Part shown: positions 48,855 to 61,570 of the stretch, one piece after another | Layout: every line of letters starts with the position of its first letter | Position numbering within the stretch: position 1 is the stretch's first letter | Source: Anseranas semipalmata | Taxonomy: Eukaryota > Chordata > Aves > Anseriformes > Anseranatidae | Assembly (NCBI GenBank): GCA_013399115.1 | Contig: VXAA01004006.1 | Location: 234,509 to 298,508, forward strand | Length of the DNA stretch: 64,000 bases | Direction of reading: 5' to 3' | Translations under genes and position numbers: made by a program | Notes under the pieces: model-generated | Seen by the model: only the letters and a program-made list of their open reading frames with translations | The model's database searches: none | What the model was told of the DNA's origin: nothing

Positions 48855-49754
48855 GTACGGTGAGAGCCGAGAGCGCGCTCCTGCCTGCAGGAGGGACTTG
48901 GAGGGGACCCACCGGAATGTTTGCTTTTCCTTAGCTGGACAGGAGGAAAAAAACTCCATGGTCTGTGTTTGCTTTTTCACCCTCAGCGTGCATTGGCAGG
49001 GGCTGGGGGAAATAGGATTATTTTACTTTCTTGCATGTCGTATATTTTTCAGAGGTATTTTCCGTTGACTCTCTGGATTTTTATTCTGTCCATCTGCCAC
49101 GGTTGTTATTGCAGTAAAGCAGATTTAGGTGCACGTGGAGCCTTGCAAGGTTTCCCTCCCCTGTGCGGAGCTGTTACTTCGCTGGCAGAGGCACTGGGGC
49201 ACTTGCCGGACCCCGCGGTACTGTCCGGCAGTCCTGGTGTCTGTCCTTCCAGCAGGGGAGCGGGATAATGGGGCAGGGTAGTGCCCAGAAATTGAATTCA
49301 AGATGATTTGGGAAGTAAAAAGCAGTGATATTTTAAGTAGATCTCGGCATAAGTCAGTCTGAGGCAGGACAGAGTTTCTCTTCTCACAATCCTGCATGCA
49401 GGGAGAAGTACAGAAGTTTCTTGTGCCGGACTCAGACCCCTCGCCCCCGTTCAGTTTTGTGAGCATTAAATGTGCCTGCCAGCCTCCCCGCTGGGGCTGC
49501 TGCGGCTGCAGGGCACGGCGTGCGGTCCCCTCGCGTTGCCTCTCGTTTCGGAAAGGTTTGCTTTCAGCGGGGCCCCCCCGAGGGATTTCCAGCCCCCGGG
49601 AGCTTGGCTCTCACGCGTGAGCCCTCGCTGCTGCTCCGCGGCACTCCTGCAGCAGATCAAAGTCCTTGGGTGTGAAGGAGGACGACCAGCGTCGTTACAG
49701 GGACCTCTGAAGAGCAGCAGCTTTTAGAGGCTCCGTGTAACTCGGTTGTGACTG

Positions 49755-49861
49755 ATGGCAGGCTTCGCTGAAGCTACAGTCGTGGCTGTTCGCCTCGCGC
49801 TCGCTTGCTGGCGCAGGGCTCCGCGCACTGACGCGCGGGAGCCCCGTCAGCACGGTGGCAG
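49755..49861 (+). CDS. Weak candidate first exon in the CpG-rich region
   Basis: ATG 49755 (G at +4, C at -3) opens a frame reading MAGFAEATVVAVRLALACWR and on to HGGR. A donor-like GGCAG|GTACGA follows 49861, after 35 codons plus two bases. Unspliced it stops at 49895. The N-terminal stretch is hydrophobic with interspersed Arg and is not a clear signal peptide. GC-rich DNA keeps frames open by chance, so this is weaker than the 48800 candidate, but it shares the strand and the CpG-rich region. Confidence 0.15.
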
Positions 49862-50049
49862 GTACGAAACTTCGTTAGCAAAGGGAAGGGCCTGAACGCA
49901 ACGTGCGCCCTTCTGGGGCAGATGAGCGCTTCAGCCTGGGGTGCAAGTCCTGCTAGGAGAGGGCAGGAGCACGCGGGTTGGGATTGCACCAGCCGGGCAG
50001 TGCCGGGCGCGCAGGGTTCCCTCCCTGCAGCGGCAGCCTCACAGCCCAG

Positions 50050-53000
50050 CTTATCTCAAGTCCGTGGATCTGTGTTTGGCATCGTTTGCTTTGGGCAATT
50101 TACACTGATGGTTCTTCTCTTCCCTGGTTCGGAGCAGAGTGACTGATTTGTTAGCGTCTCTCTGCACTGGAAGGGGTTTCATATTCCCACTCAAACGGGC
50201 TGGCACAGGCGGGATTTCCACCTCCTGCAGCGGTGCCTGGAAGTGCTTGGATCAAACCCAGCCCTGGGGCCCTTTTCAGCAGTGGGAAGCCAGGGGAAGA
50301 TTTAGCGTTAGTTTTCCAGTTCTTTTCCCCTGGCACTTTTTTTTGCTCAAGCATCCTAAAGTGATTGGCAATAGTGTTGTAACGTAACATTTTTTTCTTA
50401 CACAGCTTTCAAGGGAAGTTAGGAAGGACTGCTCTGGCTCAAGACATGAGTAGAGTACGTTCATTTCTGCCTGCAAAACACTGTGGAAATGTAGCCTGAT
50501 ATTGTAATGAAGGATAAAAAAGGGTTACCCCTCCACTACCTGATGAAGTTTTAGAGGCTTTGGTTGCAATATTTAGAATTGGCGTAGATCACCTGCATTT
50601 CTTGGTGGCAGATTTAACTAAGAAAACTGCTAATCCAATGCTAAATTGTACTGCTTTGATCAAGGATTAGACTGAGCTGAAACTGGCTTTGGGGACTACA
50701 GCTTTGAAATGAACAGCCAGAGAGAGATGTTGTTACTCGCCTTGTACATTTTGGGACAGCTGATGTTTAAAGTACATCCCCAGAAGCTTGAGCAGACCTA
50801 AATGATGCCTAGGCACTGTTGCTACCAGAATGAGCCCATGGTAACTGGGGAGCAAGCAAGGATGGGAGCTGGTGTGAGTTGTGCTAGCAAGTAACGAATT
50901 GTGCTATATTTCCTATCTATAACTGCTCAAAACCAAACTTCCCAGCTATCTGCTGCGTCCTAGGGATGGTCAGGTCCCGGAAAATTTGTTTTTTTTTTTG
51001 GCCCTAAAAAGCCCAACTACCTTTGTTTCTAAGAGAGGAGGGAAGATACAGCAAAGGGTTCGGCTGGCTGGGGGCAGGCAATGCCTCCCTGCCCATGGGG
51101 CTCTGGAGTCCTTCGGGGTCCCTTTATCCCCTGCGGAAGGTGCCAGCAGCCCCCAGGGAGCAAACAGCCCCTTGTCCAATACAAGAATTAAACTTTCTGT
51201 GGTATCAGTGGGATTTTCCACTGGAAAAGCCAAATGACATTAGCAAATGCTGTGGATGCCGCGAAGCAAATGTCTGTTGGGAGGGTTGTTTCGCCCATAG
51301 CTGTGTTACCACCACGCATCCTGCTGCCGCAGTTTCTGTATGGCCATGCCTGATGTTCAGCTGAGCTCACATTGGGCTGTTTGGAGGGTGGTGGTTGGCT
51401 CCCTAGTAGTCCCCAGTTACTGCAGCAAATCAACTATATTTTATAAAAAAGTAGATGGAAGTGCTGGAGATCCTAAATCATTAAGCTGACACACGCGTCA
51501 GCCCGAAAAGCAGCAAATGAGAGCAATTTAAAGGTGTGCTCACTGTTTCTTCTGCTTCCCAAAACTTCCAGCCGAGCTGGTGGCACTGGGAGCTGCCTGC
51601 CCCGCCAGCAGCGTGCACTGAGGGGCTTGGGCCGGACTGCTGCAGGAAAAGAAGCTTGCTTTGGGATGCTTGAGCTTAAAATGTGTGTATTTTTGTCCAC
51701 TCCGATGCCTCCCAGTGTGTGGTGCGAATGATGTTAGAGAAATAAAAGTCATTTCACTGTTACTTTGTCAAAAGCTGTCATTTGGAACATGCCAGACATC
51801 CAAATTTGTAAAAGAAAATATATGTTCTGCTTTCCTTTTACTTACCTCTAGGTTTTTCAGCCTTTTAAGCTTCGCCGAGGACAGTTTACTACCCTTTTTT
51901 CTGTTCTGTTTGGATTAGATGCTTCCTTTTACTTTTTGTTCTTCCTTTTCTTGTGTTTGAATGGGAACTGTGAAATAGGTAAGCAAAGAAAAGCCACCCC
52001 CAAACCTCATGAACAAATAAGAAGAGTGTGTTCAGAAAAACTGTCAAATAACGTAAGACTTATAAATATATAAAGACGCAATAAAATTTTTTTTCTTATA
52101 ATGGCAGCTTTTATACTGAGATCCAGATTTTCAAAGACATCATATTTGTGCTTGTGGGCATCCTGACTTGTCCTTTGGACAGAAGTTATTGCATCCTAGT
52201 CAGGGTAGAAAGATGTTAGGTTTTATTTACACATTTTTGTTGTGAGCAGTATTGTGGAAATCAGTCCCAGGAATTGGGAACAAGCTCTCGTGCCACGTTG
52301 GCGTGTTTGCCGTGCCGCAGTACCGCGCCATAAAGCATCCTGGCTGTGCTTCGTAGCAGGGAGCGTTTCTGTGGCTGGGTTTCTGTCACCACAAGATTTG
52401 CTTACTGCTGAAAAACAAGAAATATTTGGACCTGTTGTTGAAAAGGAGCAGAAAAATAAAAAGGGAAGGTGGGGTGGGGATGGGCAGACACATAAACACT
52501 GTTTCCATCTTGTGGTGTGGTGCCAAGTCCAGAGCACAGAGAAGTGTTGAGTGAAAAGTCCTATGGAGCATCCATTCCTGGAGCAGGTAGGAGTCATTAT
52601 TGCTGCATTCATCCTCCAGACCTGCAGTAACCAGTGAAAAAAAAGCAGTTTTTATTTAGCAGATGCGCAAACAGCACACAGAGAAGCCAGATTTCTGCCC
52701 CAAATGCAGCCACGGTGCAGAGGTTGAGCCCATGGTCTCAGAAACGTAAGGCTGTATGCCCTGCTGTAGCTGTTGCTTGGCCACCTCTTCTTCAGGATGG
52801 TCGTTGCCTGCTAGGATTTATCCTCATCTGCATGTTTCTTAGTGGAAGACATCTCAGAGGCTGCTGCGGTGAATATTTATGGGCTCATTCCTTCTGCAGC
52901 AATGAAAGCCGGGCAGTGGTAAGCACAGGAAAGCTCCCTGAGCCCAAGCCACCGAGCTGGGGAAGGCTGTGATTCCTCTTCTGTCAGCATGGCTATACTT

Positions 53001-54800
53001 CAGCCTTTCCATAATTCATGAGTAACTCATGATCAGGCATGTTTTATTTATGTCTCCTAATGAAGCCCATTTTTCAGCCTGGCGTCACAGCATCCCAAGT
53101 GACTGTCACCTGCTCTGAGCGCCGCGCGGCTCCTTCGGCCTCAGCTCATCCCTCATCTTTCTCCAGGCTCCAGTGGCAGGGAGGATATTGGTCTCTTAGG
53201 GGGGTAATTGAATGAAAAAGCGCCCTTGCAGCCCAGAGGCAGGCAATGAATCCTTGCAGCAGAGCCACTGTGTAGGACAGCGAGTGCCGGGCTGTTTGGG
53301 AAGCAGCTTTGCTTTGTCACTGCCAAAGTCACGAGCTTTCACTCCCCCTTTCAGTAGTCTTTTAGCAATCCAAAAGTGTCCTAAAACCAGATATCAGCAA
53401 GCGTTTGTGGGGATGTTGAGCACACAAAGTACCTGTGAAGAGTATGTGCCAAGCGCTCTGACCTTTCACAGCCACACATACAGGGTTTGCTGCGTGGCTG
53501 CATGACAAAAATGATAACAAAAGCTACTTGGTTGGGACAACTTGGGCTTCATTGTCCCTAGTTGTAAACTACTGCAAAAACAAGGTGAGTTCCTTATGCT
53601 TCTTGTGTAAGCCCATGCATCCTTTTCTGCTTTGCATATAAAACCATGTAGTTTGTTTTTGTTTTCCTTGTGTTATTAAACCTAGAACCAGGGGTTGGGG
53701 ACCCATAGTCCAATGCCTTCCGTTTGTGTTATCGAGATTAACAATTTGTGTGTGCTGGGAGTTTTAATGGACATTTATTTACTCTGTAGCAGTGGCCCCA
53801 GCTGGGGCTCTGCTCAGGAAAAGCCCGGGAAGGCCGGAGCACGGCAGGGCTGACGCACGCCAGCAGCGCTCGAGAGGGTCCTGGGATGGGATCAGCGAGG
53901 GGACACCATGGGTCAGTGTTGGAGATGTCATGGTGATGCCCTGCCTTATGGGGTGGCACTGGGAGGAGGGATGTGCCCCCTGACTCCTGCTCCATCACCA
54001 GCTTTTGCTGTTTAATTAACGGCCCAGTGATGTTTCGGGGGTTTTGCCCGTGGGTGAGGGAAAACAACATTTCCACCTCCCGTGGTAGCAAGGAGGAAAC
54101 TTGAAAACTTGGGTCTTCACAGCCCCAGGAGGTAAATGGGGCACAGTGTGCGGGAAGTCATTTGCTGCTGTGCTGCTAGGAGGTCTTGGACGGTGTCACA
54201 GATCCTGTTATTGATCAAGGCTGGTTTATGCGGATGGGGGTCGCTTCAGATGGAGGGCCTTGAGCATCCCCTGCTCCTCACTGCCCCACGTGTCCCCCGG
54301 CACAAGGGCACGTCATGGTGACGTGTGGGACAGACCCTGAGGCTGGGAGGTGCTGCCGATTTGCATCTCCCACTTGCAAGCTCAGCCAGGCGTTTCTGGA
54401 GAATGGAGAAGAATTTCCTTGACTCAGATGACACACGGGTGACAGTCTGCTTTATCACAAAGAGGAAAATCAGTCCTTGAGTTCCTAAAGCTGTGACCAC
54501 AAGGTCACCACTGGCCAATGCACAGAGCACGTGAGGAAGAGATGCATATTCAGACAATAGTGTGGTTTGACAATTGCTGTTTAACTATTTTTTAAAATAA
54601 AACTTTGTTCACCAAAGTTTGTAAGATGTAGTGAGCCCAGGCTCAGTATAAATGATACTTTTAGATATTATTTCAGAAATTGCATTTTTCTGCTTACAAA
54701 CTGTGTCTGAGGTTTCTCTGACTCCATTGTAGACGTGTCACCAGGGAGGGTTTGGATGTTAAAACCATGGATCTAAAGAAAGTTGTTATTCCCTGTTTAG
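50050..54800. other. Unique non-coding sequence
   Basis: No gene is supported. The first kilobase is mixed; 51720-52240 is AT-rich. Frames at 52223-52612 and 53738-54091 (minus) and 52242-52550 and 52634-52972 (plus) are without recognisable domains. Confidence 0.5.
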
Positions 54801-54842
54801 TAATTGAGCTACTTTGCTGCTGACTCTGTTCCTTACACACAG

Positions 54843-54915
54843 CTGTGTGAGACTTTTGCCTACTTCTAAGTCAGCGAATAACATGAAGCAACCTGGAAGT
54901 CATCACTTAAAACAG
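54843..54915 (+). other. Candidate internal exon (73 bases) with acceptor and donor
   Basis: A pyrimidine-containing lead, TGACTCTGTTCCTTACACAC, ends at an AG (54841-54842). The following 73 bases end at a good donor, AAACAG|GTGAGG. One of the three frames is open throughout, reading CVRLLPTSKSANNMKQPG and ending HHLKQ; the other two have stops. The length is not a multiple of three. I recognise no family. It may be an exon of a non-coding transcript or chance. Confidence 0.15.
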
Positions 54916-57900
54916 GTGAGGAAACACCTTCATCTCGTATTCCCCTGCTCCTGTAGAGCTTTTTGTCTGTGTCATTGCTTCCCTCCTATACAGGCATCTG
55001 ACTTTGCATACTCACAGGGATGTGCCAAATCACACTTTTTCATTTAGTTTGGAATTGACAGGGCATATGCAGTAGGTCTGTCTGGAGGCCAATCTGTTCA
55101 AATGCCGAAGGGCCATGTCAAGGAAATTGGTGGTGGTTTTTTGCCTCTATTAGCTTCTCAGTTGCTGTGGTCCCTCAGTGTGGCAGGAAATGCTTCTGTT
55201 TTAATCATGAGAACCCACCCAAATTTGACAATTGAAAGTCCAAAATCACCCCATGGGCACCCTGGTAAATTTTGTATAATGCCGTTCTCCCTCCCAGTGG
55301 AAGTCTCAAAAGTCAGGACGCCCACCAGTTTGCCCTCCAGTGTGACATCTGAAGCAACTAGGCAAAATTATAACCTCACATTGCTAAAAATGAATTTTCT
55401 TTCTTAACCTCTTTCTGCTATATTCACCTACAAAAAAAATTTTTTTTCTTATATTCAAGATCAGATGCTAGAAAGGCAGGAGCTCTAGTTATCTACAGAC
55501 TGATGTTACTAGTAGGAGATATTTTATATCCTTGCTGCCAGATCTAGGCTTTCTATCCTGTCTCAGTGTAAATACTTGGCAAGGAACAAGGTTTCCATTT
55601 CATACTTCAGTGGAGTTACTGTGAGTGCTGGTGGATAAAATGAAGTGGTTTTATTAACTAACAAAATATTTTAACAACGCATTGCAGAAGAATAAGAGGA
55701 CAAAAATAATGTGAAGTGAGGTTTCATCTTTCTGGTTCTGGTGGAGTCCTGAGATTATACCAAGGCTATATATTAGCAAGGTACAAAGGTCTGTATTTTA
55801 ATTTATATTTTCATGATCTGGACAAAAAAAAAAAAGTATGTAACACTCCCTCCCTGCTGCATTATACGGACTCGCAGGCTCAGGCAGAAGGAGCAATGCG
55901 TCTGCTTGCAGAGCGCGCTGGGACGGGATCAGGGTGCGTTCCCTTCATCTCCTTTGGTTTCTGTTGTATGAGCTAGTTGCATCCTGCTGTATGCAGGGGA
56001 GGTAAGATATCCTTATCCTCAGGTCTGCATCCTGAAAAAATGCCTGATTTCTGTTGTTTGAAGCTTTATAAAAACTTGTCTCTAAACACGCTGTGCTGTG
56101 TGCTGGAGCCAGGGTTGCGTCCTTGCTGGGCTCGCAGCCCAGTGCTGAACTTTTCTCTTCTTGGTTTCACTCGGACCCCGAGGGTTATTGTAACCTAGTT
56201 TTTCGTGAGCGATTTCCTTTGCTCTCTCTCCCTTTTGCTCTCTTTGCTTTACGGAGTATAGCCAGATTAATCACACAAAGCCGTGGAAATCAACAGCAGT
56301 GTGTAATTCAGGGCTTGATAACTGATAGTGGGAGGGCACAGGGGAAGCGTTGTGCTTCTTAGGAAATCGCCACACGATTTATCAGTCCCCAGGACATCTG
56401 TCTGCGTTTCCTTTTATACAATCTATTTCAGGAAATGCAAAACCAAAAGGAAACTAACTGCCTTTTCAAATAAATTGTCTATGTTCACGACCAATACGTC
56501 CCTTCTCATCCGAATGCATTGAACTGTAAAGGAATAGTCATGAGCTAATGTTTTCTCCTCATACACACTCTCTTTTTTCCACCAAGATAACATGCCTGAG
56601 CAGAAAACAAGTGGTTTGGACATTTGTCCGGAATTTTGCAGCAGTGTGCTTCGTACTACTGCTGCTGCTGTGACTGTGCTGCCTCTGATAGATCAGCATC
56701 CCTTGCACTTGGGCCAAACACACTGCCAGAGAGTAAAAGCAATTAAAAACACCACATGCTGAGACATTTGTGTGTGTACTTTTCACCAAGGTGCCTCAAC
56801 CTAAACATGAAGTTACCAGAGACATAGCTTTTTCTATGAGAAGATGCGTTTTTTGCTCTTCATGTAACCGAGAGGAAGCATCATCCTTTTTCAGTCACAG
56901 GCTGTGTGGATAACTTGTTTTCCTTTTTCTCTCTGCTTGCTTATATCTTGTTTTGCTTAAAATATGTTCACATATCTTTAAAAGTTTTGGAAAATTAGGA
57001 ACACAGCTGATAAGGCTGGCAGAGAGGAAGGCAGAGTCTTTCTCCCTGTCTTTCTAATTTTTTCCCGGGTCTGTTGCAGCCCATGTGAGCGGTCCAAGAG
57101 CTGGACACAACTGGGAGGATCTGTAGTTTGCAGGGTGAGTCAGAACCATGGGATCTGGAGATTTTCGGTGTAACTGCCACTGGAAACTCCTTCACGAGTC
57201 CGGGATAAGCTTTCTAACCGCAGTCAGACTAAAGAGAAAGAGACCTTTTCCTGAGCAATAGGCAGTGACTGGGTGGTCAGGACATTCACGCAGCCAGAGC
57301 TCCCCGCTCAGATCCCCAGTGTGCCTGATTTAGACCTGGAGCTGGAACTGATCCCTCAGTTCTTTCATGTTTTCAGCTGTGGTATGTATAACCTCTGTAT
57401 CACCACAAAAATAGTTCAATTTTTGCAAGACAAAAAAAATACTTTGCCACTCAGATCTGCTGCCAGTGCACCAAGAACTGCTCAGAGAGATATGAGTCCA
57501 ATAACACAGGTCTCTCTTCCTGCAGTAATTCTTCCTCTGCCTGTAAGTGAGGGCTCCAAGGCTGAGCATCGGTTCGTCGCTGGGTTCACCTGTTCAGTGA
57601 TCCCAGCTGGAAAGTAAAATACTGCCCAGTTAGTTAGCTTATCAGCTGCTGGCCCTGTATATTAGCAATACCTATGTTCTTATATCCCAGAGATACTGGC
57701 AGGGCTTTTTCTTTGACAAACTCATCCCAGATTAGTAAAGCAGGAAGAAATAACTCCTTTTTGTTTCTATGATACGTAGCTGAACATTCATAAAAATGAG
57801 GCATTTTCTGAAAGCAAGGAATTTAAATAGTGATATGGTGCCTGTGTTCCTCCCATAAAACAGGCATTGCTTCCCTGAACAGTTCATTTCTTATGCATTT

Positions 57901-60760
57901 TCTTTCTTTGAACCCATTCTTGTGTTTTCTGATGAACTCCCTTTGTGCCCTGGAAACAGCTACTGCTTACAGTTTTGTCTTCAAGCAATGATCATAATAA
58001 TAGGTATTAAAATGACTCAAGAAATTCAGGTACTAGAGAACATGCATTTATACAATTATTTCTGGGAAGAACAAAACCCAAAGAAATATTGGAAGGGGAA
58101 AAAAACAGACTGATTTGAACAACAAAGATCAATTCTAGCACGCCTCACAGGGTAAATTAAAAAGATTGTCATATTTCTGATACATTTTTCTTGAAAAACA
58201 GTCAAGAACTGAGCTTTAGTTGACTAAGTTCAGGCTTTGTCCACGTATCTGTGTGACTATGGTAGTATCACTTGGCTCAGTGGGTTAGGCTGGTTTCAGG
58301 TTGGAAGCAGCGCAGGAGATGTGCTGAGGGTTAAAGCCTCATTGGCCTGGTCCACCTTGATTTTGGAAACCTCAGGGGGTGAACTAAACCCTGCCCAGCC
58401 CCTGACCCAGCAGAATGTCCGGGTGGGTGTGCTGAGGAGCTGCTCTTTGGGCAGAGGTGTGGGGCTCGTGTGCCTGTCCATGGAGGCAGGAGCAAGGCCC
58501 TGGGTGCTCTGGGGTGGAGCACCTGGTCCCAAGAAGATGGAGAAGAACAAAACCCGGGAGGTGGACAGGGACAAAAGGGCATCAGGTGGCTGGTGTGAAC
58601 GTGTGCAGTGGTAGTGAAGTCAAGGACACTGCCTGAGTTGCCCTCGGATTGCTTTTGCAAGACCTGTTTTGTTTAAGAGCTTCATTGCAACCCCTATTTT
58701 GGACACCTGCAATTTGGCTTGGGCCTTTTGAAGCCTTAAAGTATTGAGCTGGATTTCAGGTTGTCCACCCAACGTTGCCCTTTCCCCGAAGGAAGCTGTG
58801 AAATCCTGTCAAAGATGAAGGTCTCTAGAGGCGGCCTTGGGTGGTAAGTGGAGGTTTGTTGGTGTGTGTCCCTCTCGTGCATGGGTCAGAGCCTGGATCT
58901 TCTGTGATTGCTCCTGGAGAGCCCATTTCAGGTCTGTGGCAAGTGTCTCCCCACCACCAGCAAGAGGAATGGGGCTCAGAGCCATGGTGCCTGGAGGGAG
59001 CCCAACACAACCAGTCTGATCAGTGGGATGGCACGATGTGGGGCAACCTCCATCACTGCTTTTAGCCATGTTCTTGGGGGGAGGTCGGAGTTACCAATGC
59101 TGGGTCACCAGAACCTTACCACACCTAGAGTAGTTGCTAAAAAAACCACTTTATTTGTCTCTTCTACTTGAGCTTGGTGTAATGTGATATTTTCATTTTC
59201 CAACGGTTTCACCACTTTTTTTCCCCTGCACGTAAGCATCAAATGCTGTTTGCTGAATATTTCGCTTGTCCTTATTTGGACTGAAGGTTTCTGTTACCAC
59301 TGGCCCTTAGGGGACCAATTTAGCTGCACTGAACCAGTTTTGGTGTTCAGTTCCTTCTTTTCAAAGAGCTGCATTTCCACATCAGTTGAACCCTTCGTAT
59401 GCTGGCATCTTCCACACTTCCAGCTCAATGAATGTTTAAAAAAAATATTTCTCCCTCCTGCCTATCCTCACACATATATATGCCTCTGCTATCTAAATGG
59501 TGGGGGGACATGAAAGTCATGCTGAGAAGCGGGGGAGATTTTAATGTAAATGATGTACCACAAGGGACGCAACCTCATTCCGGCTGAGTGAGGTTTTATG
59601 CACAGAAATGCAAAATATTCAGCCCGTGTATCATTAAAGAGTTGCAGCAAAGCCTCTTGAAGCCAGCAAGCGCCTGAGTAAATTCTGAATTGCTGACCGT
59701 ATCTCAGCTCTCTGCCCCAACCTGCGCTGTGATACCGTTTGTCGTGGCTGCCAACACATCCTGCAGCATCCTGCTGTTTGCAGTGTTCTTGTCCGAAGAA
59801 AATCTTGACCCCATGGGTGTCCTGTGGCTCTCATACCTTGATGTCCACAAAGTTCACGTTTTTCTCTTCCAGTCTTAGTAAGAGATGCAGACGGAGGAGG
59901 TGATTTCATGGTCTGTTGTTTTTTTTTCTGATAAAATACACCGAATTGGAGGTTAGTGGACTGCAGATGGTATGGGTGGGTAGGTACTCTTGGTATTATA
60001 AAATAATGCTTGGAGACTGTAAATGCAATAATGTGAGTATCATTTTAGGTCATGACTTTCCTTAATTTAACCAAGTTTTGTGATGTTAATGTCTCGACGG
60101 AAGAGAGAGGGCTTTGCATTTTATACAGGGAATTTTCAGAAACATCACACAGCCTTCAGCACATGGGTCTTTTCATGAGGCTGGTGCCCTGCAATCACGC
60201 AGATGCTTTAGAAGAGCCCATCTCATGGTCTTACTTGAATCATCTTCCCACACTCAGCTGCATGGGAGTCAGCCTATTCAGACTTCACCGGATAAAGATG
60301 CTAGAGCCAAAACAAACTCCTGGAGAGGATCCGTGTGGGTGGTGTGTGCATGTATCCTGCGCTGAGTGGGCAAGTACCCCTAAATCTTAAATATTCCTCT
60401 GAGCCATTAAGCAGGATCCTTATGTCCCTTCAAATTGCAGCATCGGAGGGATGGATTGCACAACTCTCTGCCTATTGCCTGCCTATCAGTTTAACTTTAA
60501 CAGCACACTCCGCTCTCCCAGTGAAACACAGCTCTGAGCTGATCCCAGCCCTGCCTGATGGCAAAGGAGATGTCAAGCTGATCCCCAGCACAAGTCGTCG
60601 AGGGCTGGGATCCATTTATTTGTGCCGTATCCTCTCAGCTCTAGTAGCTGCATTATTAAAATGAGGCTTGTCAGCACCCCGAAGAGGCTGGGGGCGGGCT
60701 TTGCATCTTTCATGCGGTTTGATCCTGCTCGGCTTGTTAACACTCAGTTGCTTTTGTGAT
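54916..60760. other. Unique non-coding sequence
   Basis: No gene is visible. An A8T8 tract lies at 55432-55447. At 58274-58285, TGGCTCAGTGGG matches a tRNA box A, but no cloverleaf can be drawn (see rejected items). Frames at 58237-58614 and 59184-59513 lack recognisable domains. AT-rich stretches at 55380-55720 and 57640-58240 contain no repeat that I can name. Confidence 0.5.
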
Positions 60761-60834
60761 TAATTATTTAATCCTCTCCCTCGGAACCGGGGTAGAATAG
60801 CACAACCCCCGTTTCTGCTGAGATTCACACTTCT

Positions 60835-61570
60835 CCCCGCGAGCGCCTCGCGCCACCTCGAAGCGCAGAGCAAGGAGGTCGGGGCTGCGGCACTTAAAGG
60901 GCCCGTCCGGTGCTGCTGGCCCCGCTGCGCCGGCCTGGCAGGGACCGGGCTGGCCCCATGGGTGGCCGTCAGCCCCAGCTAATGCGTGGGATGGTGGCAG
61001 GCTGGGGACATGGGGACAGCCGGCCCCGAGCACCCCGTCACGCCACCGCGGCCACTCGCTCCGAGGCGGGCTTGGGTGATGGGGAGACATCAGATGGGGC
61101 CGGCCTTGGCTCTGGATGCTGTCAGACCCGATAATCGCAAATTGGAGGTGAACTTGTCAGTGAAGAGACTTCATCCCGGGAGTCAGGCTTGGCAGCCCTC
61201 TTCCCTTTCTCTTCCAGATGCCTTTGAACAGCTTTCGGTTCGAGTGTTTGTAATCACCCGGGCGCAGCTCCCTCGGCCGCTGGGTTGTGGGGCTGTTGCT
61301 CTCCGAGGCCACGCAGAGATGTTTGCCCGTTCTCTGCTCCCGGTGCTCGGGCCCTGCTTGTGCCCGTGGTGGGGGCACATTCCTGCTCGGTGGGTACTGC
61401 GGCTGCATTTCCGAATGGGGGAGCTGGGTGCTCAGCAGCACCCAACCCATCGCCTGTCCTCCGGGGCTGCAGGGCCCGTGCACCGCGTGCAGCCGGTGGC
61501 CCAGGGGGCTGTCAGGTTCCTTCCTCCCTCCCTGCGCATCCTCGGCTGCGCTTCCTGCATGAAGCCCCCG
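60835..61570. promoter_or_regulatory. CpG island-like region
   Basis: The first 280 bases (60835-61110) hold about 27 CpG by hand count with GC near 70%, an observed/expected ratio of roughly 0.8. This meets the usual island criteria. CpG stays frequent to about 61570. The 204-codon frame at 60986-61600 and the overlapping frames on both strands are the expected by-product of few stop codons in GC-rich DNA, and none shows a domain. An AT-rich ATTAATTATTTAAT at about 60759-60772 sits at its left edge. The island may mark a promoter, a distal CpG-rich element or an exon; direction cannot be told. Confidence 0.4.

Larger units (their letters stand above)
48690..49900 (+). promoter_or_regulatory. 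CpG-rich region, candidate CpG-island promoter
   Basis: CpG density is high at 48706-48895 (about 16 by hand count in 190 bases). It is high again at about 49485-49645 (about 17 in 160 bases) and 49790-49875 (about 14 in 85 bases), with a less dense gap between. In vertebrates, unmethylated CpG islands mark promoters. Two open frames that begin with ATG and end at donor-like GT sites lie inside (48800 and 49755), which is what a promoter with one or more first exons would show. The combination is the best promoter signal in the window. Confidence 0.4.

Noticed and set aside
58274..58345. tRNA-like box A (TGGCTCAGTGGG) followed by GGGTTAAAGCC about 57 bases on
   Set aside because: Box B is a poor match, no acceptor or anticodon stem can be paired, and no SINE body is recognisable.
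61494..61512. Partial CTCF-like core (GTGGCCCAGGGGGCTGTCA)
   Set aside because: Only part of the motif matches, and it lies in GC-rich DNA where such strings are common.
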